A stretch of 64,000 bases of DNA from Chrysaora quinquecirrha. Taxonomy: Eukaryota; Cnidaria; Scyphozoa; Semaeostomeae; Pelagiidae. The stretch spans positions 1,309,943 to 1,373,942 of the forward strand of contig JACTAT010000060.1 in NCBI GenBank assembly GCA_014526335.1, in the 5' to 3' direction. Shown piece after piece: positions 46,905 through 60,000 of this stretch. Each line of letters begins with the position of its first letter. The first letter of the stretch is position 1. The position numbers and the translations under genes are program-made. Under the pieces are notes generated by a model. The model was not told where the DNA came from. It made no database searches and saw only the letters and a list, made by a program, of their open reading frames with translations.

Positions 46905-47068
46905 GTGTATTTAGCGCCAGTCGCTAGGATCTCAGTAGTAGGTTAACTAATCGAGACCTCCACTCGACCCTGACTGTGACAATACCGTAGCTGGGGCTCA
47001 AACCTGGTCCTCGCTGAGCTTCTGGCACCACGAGCCAATTGCATTAGGCAACGATGCCACAGAACTTT
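46905..47068 (-). mobile_element. SINE-A, minus copy
   Basis: TTTAGCGCCAGTCGCTAGGA tail and a decayed B-box region (GGGCTCAAACC), ending GTTCTGTGGCATCGTTGCC on the minus strand. Confidence 0.8.
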
Positions 47069-47276
47069 CAAATGCACCAAAAATCTCTGTCGAATCAATT
47101 TAGAGAGCAAAGAGAGAACTTCAGAAACAAGAGTAAATATAATAGACTGCTGTTTTTCATACAGTAGCTACAGACAATTATAAGGCTAAACAAATATTTC
47201 AAAATAAACATCCTTCGACTCGACTAACTAAATTTGGAATAGACAATCTCTAATAAACGTTCTTAAATCAGACCCC

Positions 47277-47442
47277 GCGTTTACACGAGAGGAACTGGAT
47301 CGGCTCTGGTCCGATCAAGAGCCAGTTTTGGCTCAAAAATGCCTTCCATTTACATGGGATCTCTTGGATCCGTACCTTTACTGGCTCTGTTCAGAAGTAG
47401 AGCCAGCTCGTCTCTGGCTTTGTTTATATCTCGTGTAAACGC
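47277..47442. mobile_element. Small inverted-repeat element, GAGCCAG words
   Basis: Perfect 13-bp inverted ends GCGTTTACACGAG / CTCGTGTAAACGC; the 140-bp body repeats GAGCCAG, CTGGCTC and GGATC. No ORF. Confidence 0.75.
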
Positions 47443-47944
47443 TTTGGATCGGATCCTAACTGGTACGTATACGAAACGTGACTAAAAGGACTGAAAAAAC
47501 CTACAAGAACACTTTCTGAAGGGAAATCGAATTTTTCGCTTTAGCCCTCCGCAAGATGCAGCTGTGTTAAATAGGAAGACGTTTTGAAGGCCATGAGCAT
47601 AAGGCGCTACGGTACCAAGGTTTCAAGAAAATACAATAGGGCTAGATTCCCGCCAGATTGCAAATTCCGATTCCACCACTTTATCAGAATCAAGCAAAAT
47701 ATCCGACCCACATGTGGAGAATTTCAGTGGCACGTCCCTTTTAACTACATAGTATTGAACTTGCTGGTTCTTATTCAAAGAGGGCAAGATGAACTAAGAT
47801 CAGCTAGAAAACCCATGAGGGCGAAATCCTCAATCTGTCCCCAAACGAAATTTCCTGTTCAAATAAGGCCATAGGGAACCCCACACTGTTGGGGTGCATA
47901 TAACCAATATATCTACATAACCAGATGACAGATCTAAGATAGAT

Positions 47945-48157
47945 CTATTCCAAATATCTTACAGAATAAAGATTACATACGAGTCCTCCCTGTTTGAAAG
48001 AGTTCTTTATTGTCGTGCAAGGTTTCAAGCCTTCTGTGTTTCCCAACAACCAATCGTCACTCGTTCTTGTCTGTTCACGTGACACATTATCAGCCAACCA
48101 TCGATCATGACGAGTTTTGAAGTTGTTGTGGAGTCTGGTGTTGACACGGGGGGTTGC
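47945..48157 (-). CDS. SIN3A: SIN3 exon w20, terminal or penultimate
   Basis: [41 protein letters not shown], matching human KRLHQRF...DKWTKEHVPRE...WLMGEGLEGLVPCTT. Reading on gives [11 protein letters not shown] and TAG at 47,945-47,947. A strong donor CTC|GTATGT at 47,980 could instead lead to one more exon carrying the KYRVKYG-like end, which I could not find. Confidence 0.8.
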   Translation of the reverse strand, partial: ATPRVNTRLHNNFKTRHDRWLADNVSREQTRTSDDWLLGNTEGLKPCTTIKNSFKQGGLVCNLYSVRYLE

Positions 48158-51100
48158 CTAAAAAAGAAAAAAATGAAGGAATTTTGAAGGAAAGCAAAAT
48201 TTATATAGGCTCAAATATTAGACCAAAATTGTGTTAGGACTGTCCGAATTAAAAAAATCCTTACTTATAAGGTAATTTTCACATCTTAGAGTATTAGAAC
48301 TTCCTGCCTTGGCCAAACTATTAAACATTGTTTGTCAAACATTTGAAATTTGCTTGTCAAGTAAAATATTAAACCCGTTTGTCACGCCACAAAACAATGC
48401 TCGTCAAACATTTCAAAAATTGCTTCTGAACTTTTCAAAAACTTCGCACAACGAATTCTGCTAATTTATGCTCGTCAAGCAATTCAAAATCAAAATGTTT
48501 GACAAACAATGTTTTATTGTTTGTCAGAGCTTAGGCCCTGGCCGAGCGACCAAACATTGCTGGACCAACATTTTTAGAATTTCCTTTAAAAGCAATGTTT
48601 GACCGTTTGGCTACGTCACAAAACATTGCTTGATAAGGTAGAATTCTCTCGGCAAATTTTCTAAAAATGTTCAAAAACATTTTCTCCTCAATACAAGCAT
48701 AAAATGGTTGAACAGCATAGCATAAAATGTTTTGTGACGTGGCAAGACGGTCAAACATTACCTGATAAGCAAATTTCAAATGTTTGGCAAGCAATCTTTG
48801 ATAGTTTGGCTAGGGTCTTTTCAATGGAACAATGTTTGATCGTTTGTCAGCCTTGGGCCCTGGCCAAACGATCAAAAATTTTGGTCAAACATTTGAATTT
48901 TGCGTTTGAAGCAATGTTTGACCGTTTGGCAACGTCGCTAAACATTGCTTGACTAGCAGAAAAATTGCTTTGAACTTTGGTTCAGCCAAGAGATATGAAA
49001 CTAACTACATGTAGAATTCAGATCTAGAAGTTTCTCGTCACAAAGAATGACGCAGTCGAATATGGCGTGGACGATTATGCCGTGAGCGGAAATGGCGTGA
49101 GCATTGAATCGAACGTCTATTGATTGCAGCTCAAGCTTTTAAGGAAGATTTTGGTGAACTTAGGCCATTAATAACAGTTTAGTTGTTGGAGCGCTGCGTC
49201 ATTTACAATAAATAAAATTGATAACTTTTTCTAAGCTGAAGTAAGTCGGCTGAGCCTTTTCTCAAGTCGTAAAGCTCTTCAGATCCTCAAATCTTCCGAG
49301 ATTTCGCAATAAAGCAAAGCTTGCTTGAACCGCCCCTATGGGAAACTATTGGAAAGGTTAATACTGGCTACGATTATACAGGAGATGTTCAAAACAGAGC
49401 CCGGGGGTACTCATTTACTTTCAATACGGGGGGTCCATGCCAATATTTGGGGTCCAAAATCTTAAGCTTATTCAATATTTGGGGTCTGTGAATCAGAACA
49501 TGGACAAAAATTCAATATTTGGGGTCCACAAATCTGAAGGTAGAATCGTGCGATTTGGTACGATTCATTACGACGACCCATCCAACTGCCAAGAGCTTAT
49601 AAATTGTAAATTGTCAAGAAACTGATGGCTAAACCCGAGAAAACATTTTAGGTGTCCAAAAACAGATAGCAATATTTCGGGTCTCCAAAACATTAAATTC
49701 AATATTTGGGGTCCCCAAAACATTAAATTCAATATTTGGGGTCCCCAAAACATTAGACTCAATACTTAGGGGTCTGCAAGGAAATAGTGGCATGGACCCC
49801 CTCGTATTGAAAGTTCATGAGTATTAAGGATATGGCATATCTTCACAAAAAGTCAAAGGGATAAGGGATAATTTTGGACAAAATTAAGGGTAAACAGGAT
49901 TTTTGTGTGAAATTCTAGGATAAAGGAAGAAAACTTATGGGGGATAAGGTGTTAGCAATTCGTGACAAACATACAATATATAAAAATATGTAGGGTGCTG
50001 AAGAAGGTTCAACATAGCCGAAACACAAAAAGTCGAACAGGAGGAGAATTTTGGGCTGTATGACATGGAGAGTTAATCGACGATTTCATAGAGCTATTTA
50101 GCTCAGTGGAATCGTTGTTGGCTCTCTGGTCATGCAGACCAGGTTCTAATCCCAGATGTATGGGACTCGTGTAAAAATACATCCTAGTGTTTGCCATTCA
50201 TGAAAAATACTTATGTATATAGACAGAGTTTTAATGATAGAAATACAGAAAACATTAACTAGAGCCTCTGTGCTGAATTGTCGCCCTGAGTTTGAAGGAG
50301 TCTGATTCCACTGAACAACTATCTCGTACGCTCACCAGCATAGAGGTCAATGATCATAGCTGGAAGGCTTTTTAGAGAAGAACATATTTCAAATCTGTGC
50401 TTCAGAAGGGATGGCTATAATAGATTACGACTACGGATAGGCTTAGCGTTCGCACCGTAACTGATGAAACCGCTTGATAGAGAACGGTTAGCCGTACCCG
50501 GATGGATACGGTTGGTAAGTTTGTCCCTGTTTGAATCCTGCTGAAAGAAGTTACCGTGCAAACAACCAGAACGCCCGGAACAGTCCGATCCACGGTGTTA
50601 AATGAGGTAAGAAGATAATCTCTACTCACCTTGGTAGCTCTTTGTCGGCTGTTCTTCCTGTACATGAAATCTTCAGTTCCGGCAACATAAACAATTTTGT
50701 ACGAATTTACATTAAATTTGCACTCGAGTCGGTCTTCCGTCATGACGTCATCGAATATCTTTTCGCTCTTTTTAGGTTCAGGGCTGCAATTAAGAGAAAT
50801 TCAAAACACAAGTGGCATAAAACGGGGGTGTTTGCGCATATCTAACATGAGATACTCTAAAGAAGGGGTGGCAGTGACGTACCCAACAGTGGTTACCTTT
50901 AGGGCGTACCACTAAGGGCTCTCGCTGATTAGGGGCCTCAAGGGACCCCTACCTAAAATTACGCCATCATAACCTAATGCCCATTACGTCAAACGTTCGA
51001 AATCATTAGATTTAGAAGGCAGCACCAAAATGGCCTCCTTGTTATGGCTTCAGTTGTGTGGCAAGTCTAGGATAAAAACATACATACGAAAATCCAATTT

Positions 51101-54100
51101 TTGCCAGAATATAGTGCTGCTACGCAGGAGCTTCGTGCTGCTCCGCAGCAGTTATTGCTGCTTCTATATGTTTTTGCTAGACTTATTACCTGAGTCCCAG
51201 TTATCGCTCACCAGACCGAGACTACATCAAACCGAGATCGCTCAAACTGGGACTCATAATATTACGGACATTTTCTGGGACTGGCGGGAACAAAAAATTG
51301 TTCCCCGTTGAAACGAGGCTGGTTCGTTGCATCCTCACAGCAAAATATACGAGCCCTATTCGGCAGCCGTTTTAGTACTAAATCTCGCAAAAAGTTTGGA
51401 ACAAATATCGATAAAGTTGGATTGGTAAGAGCTTTCTGCAAAACAAATAGTAAGTTGAGTTTTAGCACGAAGAAACATTGTTTTTCAAGGCGTTTTAGAC
51501 CCGGTAAATTTAGGCCATTACAACAACTTACCGTTGGCATCATTGTAACCATGGTAATTTGAGGACGAGGCAGAAAAAGTAAGTCCAGAAAGATAACCGT
51601 TCGATTATGAGTCGTAGTTTGAGCGTCCAGGCGATTCATTTCAATAGCGATAACTACGACTCAGGTAATAAGTCTATGTTTTTGCTATTTCTAAAGCAAT
51701 ATTCTAAAAAAAACATACCTGCTATTCTCACTAATTTGTTCATCATTCTGAAAAACTTTATCTTCATCATCAGCAATTTCTTGTTCGTTAGATTTTTCTG
51801 CTTTCAGAGTCTTTGATCTTAGGTAGGACCCGTTTCTAGAATGAAGCCAAAATGCTTTTAAACTTTGAACTGTCATTGAGCCCGGGGTATACATAATAAT
51901 AGTTTGGGTACGGGTATGTGCCGTCCATTATTCACACTCCGCAGCATCCTAAATTTTCCGATCAATAAGCGAGGTTGCTTTCTTTTCCTCTGTCTTTCCT
52001 CTCCTTCAAGGCTGCAAAAAAGTTGGGATATGGGAAGGAGCGTGTCCAATGTGTAGGTTTTTGGCGCTTAAATTCAAAGAACATGGGTTTATCTTAGCCA
52101 AATTAAAGTGTAAAAAATTAAAAGAAAAGTGTAAAAGTGTAAAAAGCCATAGAAAAGTGTAAAAAATTAAAGGAAAACCAAAAAAACATTGCGACGAAGT
52201 TGCTTCTAGCGCAATTTCAAGCAATGGTATGCCCTACAAAGCTTTATTAATATCATATTCGGCTTGTTATTACCCATAATACCGCAAATCCTCGAATCCC
52301 CCCCTCGAATAAGCCCTCCCCTCGAATTAGACCCCACCCTAGAGCGAGAAATCGTTAATAAGCCCCCCTCCAATATATATTCTATCGAAGTACATGATTG
52401 TTTAATGTTTAACACATAGATGTAAAATGCAAGCAGATAGAGCCAAAAGATGACTTTGTTTACATTGCACACACATCAATTGAAGTTGCTTTATTTCATT
52501 AATTTATTAATTCATTTTCTCCGCAGCTTTTCTCCCAGCCCCACCCCTGACATGTTGGTATTAGCCTTTGATTCCATATTGGTAATTTATCGAGTTATGA
52601 CAGAAAATGCATTCTCTAAGTCGATGATAAATCATGCTTTTGTGAATAATTTTATCAGCCCCCTTGTTTAAGCCCCCATCTTGAATAAGCCTCCCTCCAA
52701 AATGATGAAACATAATTAAACACTTCCCTTCCATGCGTAGGTCCTGTACCCAAAATTAAAGGACATTTATCGGCATCTTTGGTTGGCACACTGAAACCCC
52801 ACCCTAAAGACCCCAAAAATGAGAAAAACATCACCAGATCTCAGTTGATAGAGAAGGGTGGCTACGCAGCGCTAAGGGCTTTTCTGGCTTTTCCCCTGCC
52901 TCCATTGCTTATCCCTAACACATATATCAACTACTACAAAAACGTAATGGTATTTACCTTTCTAAGAAGATTGGTTTCTTGCACAGGTGATCTCGAAGCT
53001 CAGCGGAGACCTCTGCAGAAGCAACGAACTTCTCGACGTAGTCTGTCCATTTCTAAGTACAGAAAGCGTAGCAAGTGAGCAAAAAGCATTGATATACCGC
53101 AAAACCTCGAATGAGCCCCAACTCCGAATAAGCCCCCTCGAATAAGCCCTCACCTAAGAATTCATTTTTGCAAATAATCCCCTCCTCTAATAAGCCCCTA
53201 TGGGTAATTATTTGAAGGTCTTGCGGATTTTATTTTGGCTGTAATGCACCTTTTCACTAATTAAAACAGTGAAAAAGCTAGTGGGATTGGCTAACAACTG
53301 ATTTTGATTATAGAATACACATATCTTTCTTCTCTCTGCTTTCTGTCGAAAACATACTGGAACTATTCAACTTTAAAATAAGCCCTCCCTTTGAATAAGC
53401 CCCCATCAAAAAATTCGTTTTTGCAAATAAGCCCCCGTGGGATTATTCGAGGATTTACGGAAATGGTCAAAAAACCTGCCTAAATTGGAGTTAATAATAT
53501 CTCTTTACTAGCCAGCTCTCTCCGTAAGTGGTGGCTAAAGCTAAATTCAAACTTTTTTTGCAGTGATATTTGCATTCCTGCAACACCCTGGACGAATTGA
53601 CTTATGCGAGAATTTCAGTGTGATTGAAGAAAAAAATGGGGTAATACCTCATCTTCCTGGGCATCTTCTGACTGGTCGTCTTCGCTTGGTAATAGTTCAA
53701 GACTAACATTGCAAACGGAAAGGTCTTTATGCTGTAAAGGTCAATGAAAGGTCAGTAGGTTCATAGGTAAATAAATCAATAAGTCAAAAGGTCAATGTAT
53801 AGGTCAATAGGTCATAGGGTAAAACAGGTCGAAGAAAACATGTAAACTTAATAATTCAGATTAATTTTACACCAAAGGAACAGTTAGGCCAGGGCCTCAG
53901 GGCCTTTGAAGGTGCTGTGGCGTCATGGCCTAACACAGCTTGCTAATGGTGTAAGAAGCTCAGCGATGTCAGGGTTACAGCAATACACGTTTTTTTTCTA
54001 TAAGGAACCTTTGGTCTGAGTTGAGGCTGGAGTTCCTTAATTTTTCAACAAAATGAGGCTGAAAGTTCCTTATACTGTTCCTTGTCGTGGGATATGTATA

Positions 54101-56972
54101 AATACTAATTTTTACAGCAAATTCATAGAAACTATTCTTCATTTCTAACTTTAAGTATAAATGGAGCCTTTTGGGAAAGAACGATGTGAAATATATTGTA
54201 CTTCTATTCCTTTTCGAAAAAACCGTCTTGTTCTTTAAAAAAGAGTTTCTTAGTTTTTCATCCGAGCCTCGGCGTGTAGCTACGGTAGCGTCACATTCAG
54301 GGTTGAGGTAACGATAAGTTTACCTACTACCAAGATCCTAGCGACGGGCATTTAATACACCATTTCACCTTCACCTAAAGGCCTGGCTAAACTAGGAGAC
54401 ATTTCGCATGCCTCATTGTCGCCAATGACATGTCCCCTCGGTGTCTCCCAGTTTAACCACTACGGAAACTTAACGCGTGACAAAATTTGTAGCGAGAGAC
54501 ACGCAAATGTTTCTGTGAGACAACAGAAACAGTCCGTGTCTCAGCGACCCGGAGGACCTGTTGCTAGCTTGTAATTCGCATGTTTAGCCACCCTGGGAGA
54601 CACGCCGAATTCAATGTGCCGAACGACATGTCTCCTCGTTTAGCCATAGCTTAAGAATAACGGTGGGCAAGGTTTAAAAGAATCGCAACAATAGACGCTT
54701 CCGCAAAAGATGGCCGCCGTTTTTGCCTACTGTTTTCATTAAGGATTTTTCGAAAGGAATTCTGGGAATAATTTCCTTAGTTACGTATTTTACATAGCTG
54801 CGGACGTTGAATTCGTAGCTAAGGAAATTATTCCCAGAATTCCCTTCGTAAAACCTTATGAAAAACAAGGGATTGACAGAAACGGCCGCCATCTTTTGCG
54901 GAAACCTCTATTTACAATTTGGAGCTGGGCGATTACTTGAAATCTAAGAGCAATTGATAGGATATAAGCTAAACTTACGAAAACAATTTTGAAGCAATTT
55001 TCGTCGGTGAGAAGATTTTCAACTGACTTTTGATAGGCCATTTCAGCATTTGCCCTTGAAGTGACGGTTGCAGATGGACCACCTGTGGCATTCTTGGTTT
55101 TCTCATTTTTGAATGTTTCAGTCACTTGTAATGATACTTCATCAGAAATCAGGTTTTGAAGCTGCGGAGAAAATGAATTAATAAATTAGTGAAATAAAGC
55201 AACTTTAACAGATGTGTGTGCAATGTAAACAGAGTCATCTTATGTCTCTATCTGTTTGCATTTTACAACTATGTGTTAAACATTAAACAATCATGTACTT
55301 GGATAGAATATATATATATATATATATATAAAATATATAAGCTGAGCTGAGATGAGTCTGTTAGATAAGTCACCCATCTGTTTTCAATTATCTGTGTTCT
55401 GTCATGGTATAAGATTGGTAACGTTGTGCACCCAGATGTGAAATGTAAACAGGTAAAGATGAGATAAGTCTGTTTGTGCTTCACACATCTCTAAACAATG
55501 ACTTATATCCTATTAAAGCATACGACTAGTTACATCGTGTTTAAAGGTGTGGAATGCAAACAGGTAAAGCTGAGATAGGTCTCATATACTTTGATAAGAT
55601 ATATGAAATTGTTAGCAGATGCGTGAAACATGAACAGACTTATCTCAGCTTGATCTGTTTACATTTCACACCTTTTAACAAATCGTAAACAGTCATATAC
55701 CTTATGTGACATATAAGCAATTGATAGCAGATGTACCAAACATCAGCTGTATTTGTTTACATTTCACACCTTTGAGCAAAACATAACCAGTCATATACTT
55801 TGGTAGCAAATAAGCCATTGTTAACAGATGTTTAAAACATAAACAGACTTAACTCAGAGTTTTATCTGTTTACATTTCACACCTTTTAACAAAACGTAAC
55901 CAGTCATAAACTTTGATAGGACATAGGGAATTGTTGGCAGATGTGTGAAATATAAACAGACTTATCTCCACTCTAAATGTCTTTCACACATCTAACAAAT
56001 GCTTGTATCTAATTATAGCTACGACTTCTTATTTTCTGCACAGGGGAGTGAAAAGTTTTATTGGATCAGTCGATAGGAGGTTTGAATTAGGCATCCAAAA
56101 TTACTCACTTGTCTGACAATGTTTTGGATCAATCTATCCATTGTAAATGAAACATAAGCTTTAACGCCAAACATTTCCCTCAGCGTATCTTCAAAGCTAT
56201 TTGAGTCCATATTACCTGGAAACAAACAGAGATATACCAGTTTTCGTTTTGGGGGTCTAATTAGTTGTAAAGGTGGCTATTTTGTCAGCCTTCTTTAAAT
56301 AAACTAACCCTTTCCCTGTTTGTATCCCACTTTGTCCCACAGAATTACCCCATTTCTTCTAATTTTCAGTGAAATATTATGACTTTCATTTTTCTGTCAC
56401 CATTCACCTAATTTTCCTAGGTTTGATGGGAAAACTTAGAAATTTTGAAAAATTAATTTTAGAATAGAAATCAGCACCAAAATTACCCCTCCGCAAATTT
56501 TTAGCGAAATCGCACAACTTTCATTTTCACCCAAATTTTGCTCTTGTGAGACAAAGTGGGAGACAAACAGGGAAAGGGCCTACTTGAAATTAAATTTGAT
56601 ATGATGATGACGTTGATAATACGTACCATCGAGAAGGTTTTTGACCATTTCCAAAAAAGCGGGAAAATATTCTTCAATGTCAATGGTGCTTGGTTGTTTT
56701 AACCTCAATGCAACAGCAGTACCCTCTCTTCGGTGCATTTTATCTTTAGCCTCCTCTTCAGCTATTTTCATTGCAAGTTGATACATTGTTAACAAGCGAT
56801 CACACAACATCTAAAGAACAAAGGAAATCAATCAATCAATCAATAAATCAAGCAAAACCAAATCAATTGATTAATCAAACCAAATCAATCAATCACTCAA
56901 ACCAAATCAATCAATCAACCAAACCAAACCAATCAATCAATCCAGTGATCGATCAAACAATCAATTAACTCA

Positions 56973-57010
<38 letters not shown>

Positions 57011-60000
57011 GAATACCAATCACAATTACCAAATCAATCAATCAATCAAAAACAAATCAATCAATCAATCGATCAAACAATTCATTATGCAAAATCAATC
57101 AATAAATCAATCAATCAAGAATACAAATCAATCAAACTAAATCAATCAATCAATCGATCGATCAAACAATCAATCAGATCAAAGAAATCAATTAATCAAT
57201 CAATCAAGAATACCAATGTTTACCTGATGCAGTCGGAAAAATATATACCACGTGTTGTTGACAAAGAAGAGATTGTACAAGTCAGGCTGAAAGAAAATTA
57301 GATGGTACATCAACATGTAAAAGTACATTCTGAACGTGATAGCATACACGTTTTTTTTATAAGAAAGTGGTTTATAAGAAAGTAGTGCTCAAAATCTTAA
57401 AAACTTAAGAAAGTTCAATACTGGATTCTTGAAACTTAAGAAAGTTCTGTTTCATATTTTCACTCCTAATGTTTTGTGTGTTATTTCTGCTCTTCTGTTC
57501 AGTTGCTCATCTTGCTATTCAACGAGTCTAATGATTATTTTCTTTTAAAAACGTGGTATATGTGCAATGTATACAGTGCCTTAAACTGTGCATTCTTAGA
57601 AATACTTTATTCCAAAATTTTTGCTAAGAAAGTCACAAGAAAGTTTTGGTACTGAAAACATGAAATATCTAAGAAAGTTTCAATACTGGCCCAAAAAAAA
57701 CTTTCTTATAAAAAAAAAGCGTGTATTCTACCTAAATACAGAAATGGTACGAGTATGATTAACTGTTTCTTTTGAAAAAGAGCTCTAATAAATTTGAAAA
57801 CAAATTGGTCTTACCGTGTCCCCACTTGCTGAAAACGTCTCAGTTTTTGCTGCAACAAATAAACAAAAATGCTTCAAGGAAATAATTTTAAAACAAATAA
57901 GGAAAACCAAATTGTTTCATTCAAAACACTTTGCACAACACTTTATTACCCTATGGCCGGGGCAGCAACTCTGTCATGCAATCTGATTGGCTGAAAACGT
58001 TTGAATGCGACGTAATGATAGGGCATTATTACACGGTAATACCCCTCACTAAGTCAAACGGTCGAAATTTTTAGATTTAGGGTCATGACCATGCCCTTTC
58101 CATAGGGTAATAAACCATACTGACAACTTCAATTTATTTTCTGGTATTGCTCTCGGAAACAGCTATTATAGGCTTCTTACATAACGATTTCACTAGAATC
58201 AATAAGTTATAGTAAGTTTGGACCTAAGGCCCTGGCTAAACGATCAACCGTTGTTTGCAAACATAGGAAATTTCCTGGCCAAACAAAATTATTTACAGTT
58301 TGGCAACATTGTAAAACACTGCTCGAATTTTTTTGCACTTTTTAAAAGATTTTATCACTTACTTTGTTGATCCTTCGATTCTTCGTCATCACTCAAATCA
58401 GTTCTACAAATGAATCAATTTTTCATGACAACAAATCGTGGATTAATCCTCGATATCATAAAACCCATTTAAAATGCGAGGAGAACCCTAGGCAGTATGA
58501 CTTGGAGAGAAAATTAAGATGCCTACCTTGGTGCAAAAAACAGATCAGGAATAAATTGATACAAAAGATGTTTGATTTTAGTTTTGTCATCTTGTTGAAT
58601 GCCAGCTTGTCTTTTCATGTGATGAATAATCAATGCAGCTGCGTCATCCAATATTGATTTATCCTGTTGGAATAAATTATAATAATTATCATACATTAAA
58701 ATAAATTTTGCGACTGTAAGTAAACTATCAGTAAGAAAGGGTAACCTACCAATAACCATAGACAACCTATCAGTAACCTTATCAGTAACAATGAGTACCT
58801 AATCAGTAACAATGAGTAAATTATCAGTAACAATGAGTATCTTATCAGTAACAATGAGTAACTTATCAGTAACAATAAGTAACCTATCAGTAATAACGAG
58901 TAACCCATCAGTTACCATCAGTAACCTATCAGTAACAATGAGAGTACCCTATCAGCAACAATGAGTATCTTATCAGTAAAAAACGAGTAACTATTAGTAA
59001 CTTTTTAGTAACAATGAGTAACCAATTAGTAACAATGAGTTACCCATCGGTTACCCATAAGCAACCTTTCAGTACCTGAAATATATAAGTAACTACGAGT
59101 ATTAACCTACCAGTAACCATGAGTGGCCTAACAGAAACCAAAATAAAATTTCTTGCAGAATTAAACAGTTTTCTTACCTTGTACGTGTAAGTAAGATGAG
59201 GACCAGATATCTCTGCATTTCCATCTTCAGCCTGATCTGTTCTCTGTCAACAAAAAAATTCTATTTGAATAATTTTCTTTCATTTCTTTTAGCAATAATG
59301 TGGCCAATAGATAGAGTGTTCCCCATGAGTCATGAGGCCTTGAGTTTAAGCCCAGACCTAGTAATACCAAAAATTTTAGAAATAGTACTCATTGCCTCTT
59401 TGCTTGCACTCAGCATAAAGGGTACGAATTAGGGCAAGTTGTCTTCGGATCAGGGATGGGATGGATAGGAGTAGCGCCCACCCCTACCTTAATCTAAAGC
59501 AGCTACTGATAGAGGAGTCATTGGGTCGCCTCCTTATTTCCATTCTTAGTTGATGTATTTCAAAGAACCAATGGTTAGGAAAACCAATGTAAGGATGCCC
59601 AAGGAACAGATTTAAGGGATAACTAGCAGAGAAGAGACTCGTCCACCGTGCAAGATTTAATTCTTATTCAATTCATAACGTGAATGAGTAATCTATCCGG
59701 GGTAAAAGTACAGACGGTTTTAAAGCATTAGAAATGGAAATCAAGTTACATTAAATTACCTCTTCAAATAACTGTTCAATCTCGTGAATCAAACTTTTGG
59801 ATCTCATGCCCTTGTAATCGGTCTGTTTGAAGTTGATTCCTTGGTGATCTAAGGACTGAGGACAAGCATAAATTAGAAGATTCAAACTGCATAATTAATA
59901 CAATCAATAAGCATAATTAGCATACTCAATTGATCTTAAGACTGAAGATATGCCTGAAGATATGATAAATCAGTATACACGCTTTTTTTTTTATAAGGAA

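Noticed and set aside
47584..47874. 96-codon plus-strand frame, also tested on minus as a last SIN3 exon
   Set aside because: No similarity on the plus strand; minus-strand acceptors here lead to short frames without a KYRVKYG-like end.
58720..59150. CRISPR-like regular repeats
   Set aside because: Units are contiguous with no unique spacers, and the context is a eukaryotic intron.
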